A stretch of DNA of 64,000 nt. Origin: SLNP01 sp964568875 (GTDB taxonomy: Bacteria > Bacteroidota > Bacteroidia > Bacteroidales > VadinHA17). The position numbers were made by a program, and so were the translations under genes. How positions within the stretch are numbered: the first letter of the stretch is position 1; the number at the start of each line of letters is the position of its first letter. Shown in pieces: positions 63,938 to 64,000 of this stretch. The stretch covers positions 26,305 to 90,304 of the forward strand of contig CAZMSH010000014.1 of NCBI GenBank assembly GCA_964568875.1. Reading direction: 5' to 3'. The notes below the pieces were generated by a model. The model saw only the letters and a program-made list of their open reading frames with translations. It made no database searches and was not told where the DNA came from.

Positions 63938-64000
63938 TTATTTCTCTTTGAGCATTTTTACAATCTCCGGGACAGCCAGTCGCACCCATTCTGTGTACAT
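63938..64000 (-). CDS. C-terminal end of a gene cut by the window edge
   Basis: The minus strand reads, into the window from its edge, an open frame of 20 codons ending in TAA at 63938: YTEWVRLAVPEIVKMLKEK. The basic, helical end looks like a real protein tail. The family cannot be recognised from so little. Confidence 0.4.
   Translation of the reverse strand: MYTEWVRLAVPEIVKMLKEK

Overview
The window comes from a Bacteroidota genome, most likely order Bacteroidales or Marinilabiliales. The signs are Bacteroidota promoters (TTG, about 19-21 bases, TAnnTTTG), a type IX secretion sorting domain, 6-bladed beta-propeller lipoproteins, a GG-Bacteroidales natural-product system, LytS/LytTR regulators and little use of Shine-Dalgarno sites. 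One run of 100 Ns at 2444-2543 breaks a transporter gene, so the sequence is a draft assembly.

1-16.4 kb is the most unusual part. A pseudo-radical-SAM protein, a C39-peptidase ABC exporter, an HlyD adaptor and a small HTH protein are followed by four cassettes. Each cassette has the order: structured 5' leader element, double-glycine (GG) leader precursor peptide, stem-loop, 6-bladed propeller lipoprotein. Two further propellers close the row and one extra propeller carries an in-frame amber stop. Three of the four precursors have a Cys-rich core with eight aligned cysteines. Leader types and core types are re-assorted between cassettes, so the locus looks like a shuffling family of exported, modified peptides, each paired with a surface or periplasmic propeller. 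The radical SAM maturase itself is not in the window.

16.4-31 kb is mixed housekeeping and accessory DNA: a GC-rich palindromic element, an overlapping DUF4160/DUF2442 pair, a nucleoside hydrolase, a phosphodiesterase lipoprotein, a PlsC-type acyltransferase, an OsmC protein, two tandem SLC13/RCK-C permeases, a CbiMLQO-type cobalt/nickel ECF importer and a DEAD-box helicase with a DbpA-like RNA-binding tail. Three short tandem-repeat tracts lie in its intergenic spaces.

31-42 kb looks like a carboxylate (acetate-type) uptake and sensing locus: a metallophosphoesterase, a Cache-PAS-CBS-DUF294 signalling protein, a DUF4212-like small subunit with a large insert, a sodium:solute symporter, a TPR protein, a porin, a DUF485 protein with a second symporter, and a creatininase-family hydrolase.

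42-54.5 kb holds an outer-membrane barrel protein, a type IX-secreted lectin-like protein and a giant SpvB/FG-GAP/RHS protein of about 3,095 residues whose C-terminal tip is an HExxH (M91-like) metallopeptidase, a typical polymorphic-toxin layout. 54.6-64 kb has a serine hydrolase, a complete MacAB-TolC-like export operon on the minus strand, its likely LytTR response regulator and LytS-type kinase, and the end of one more gene at the window edge.
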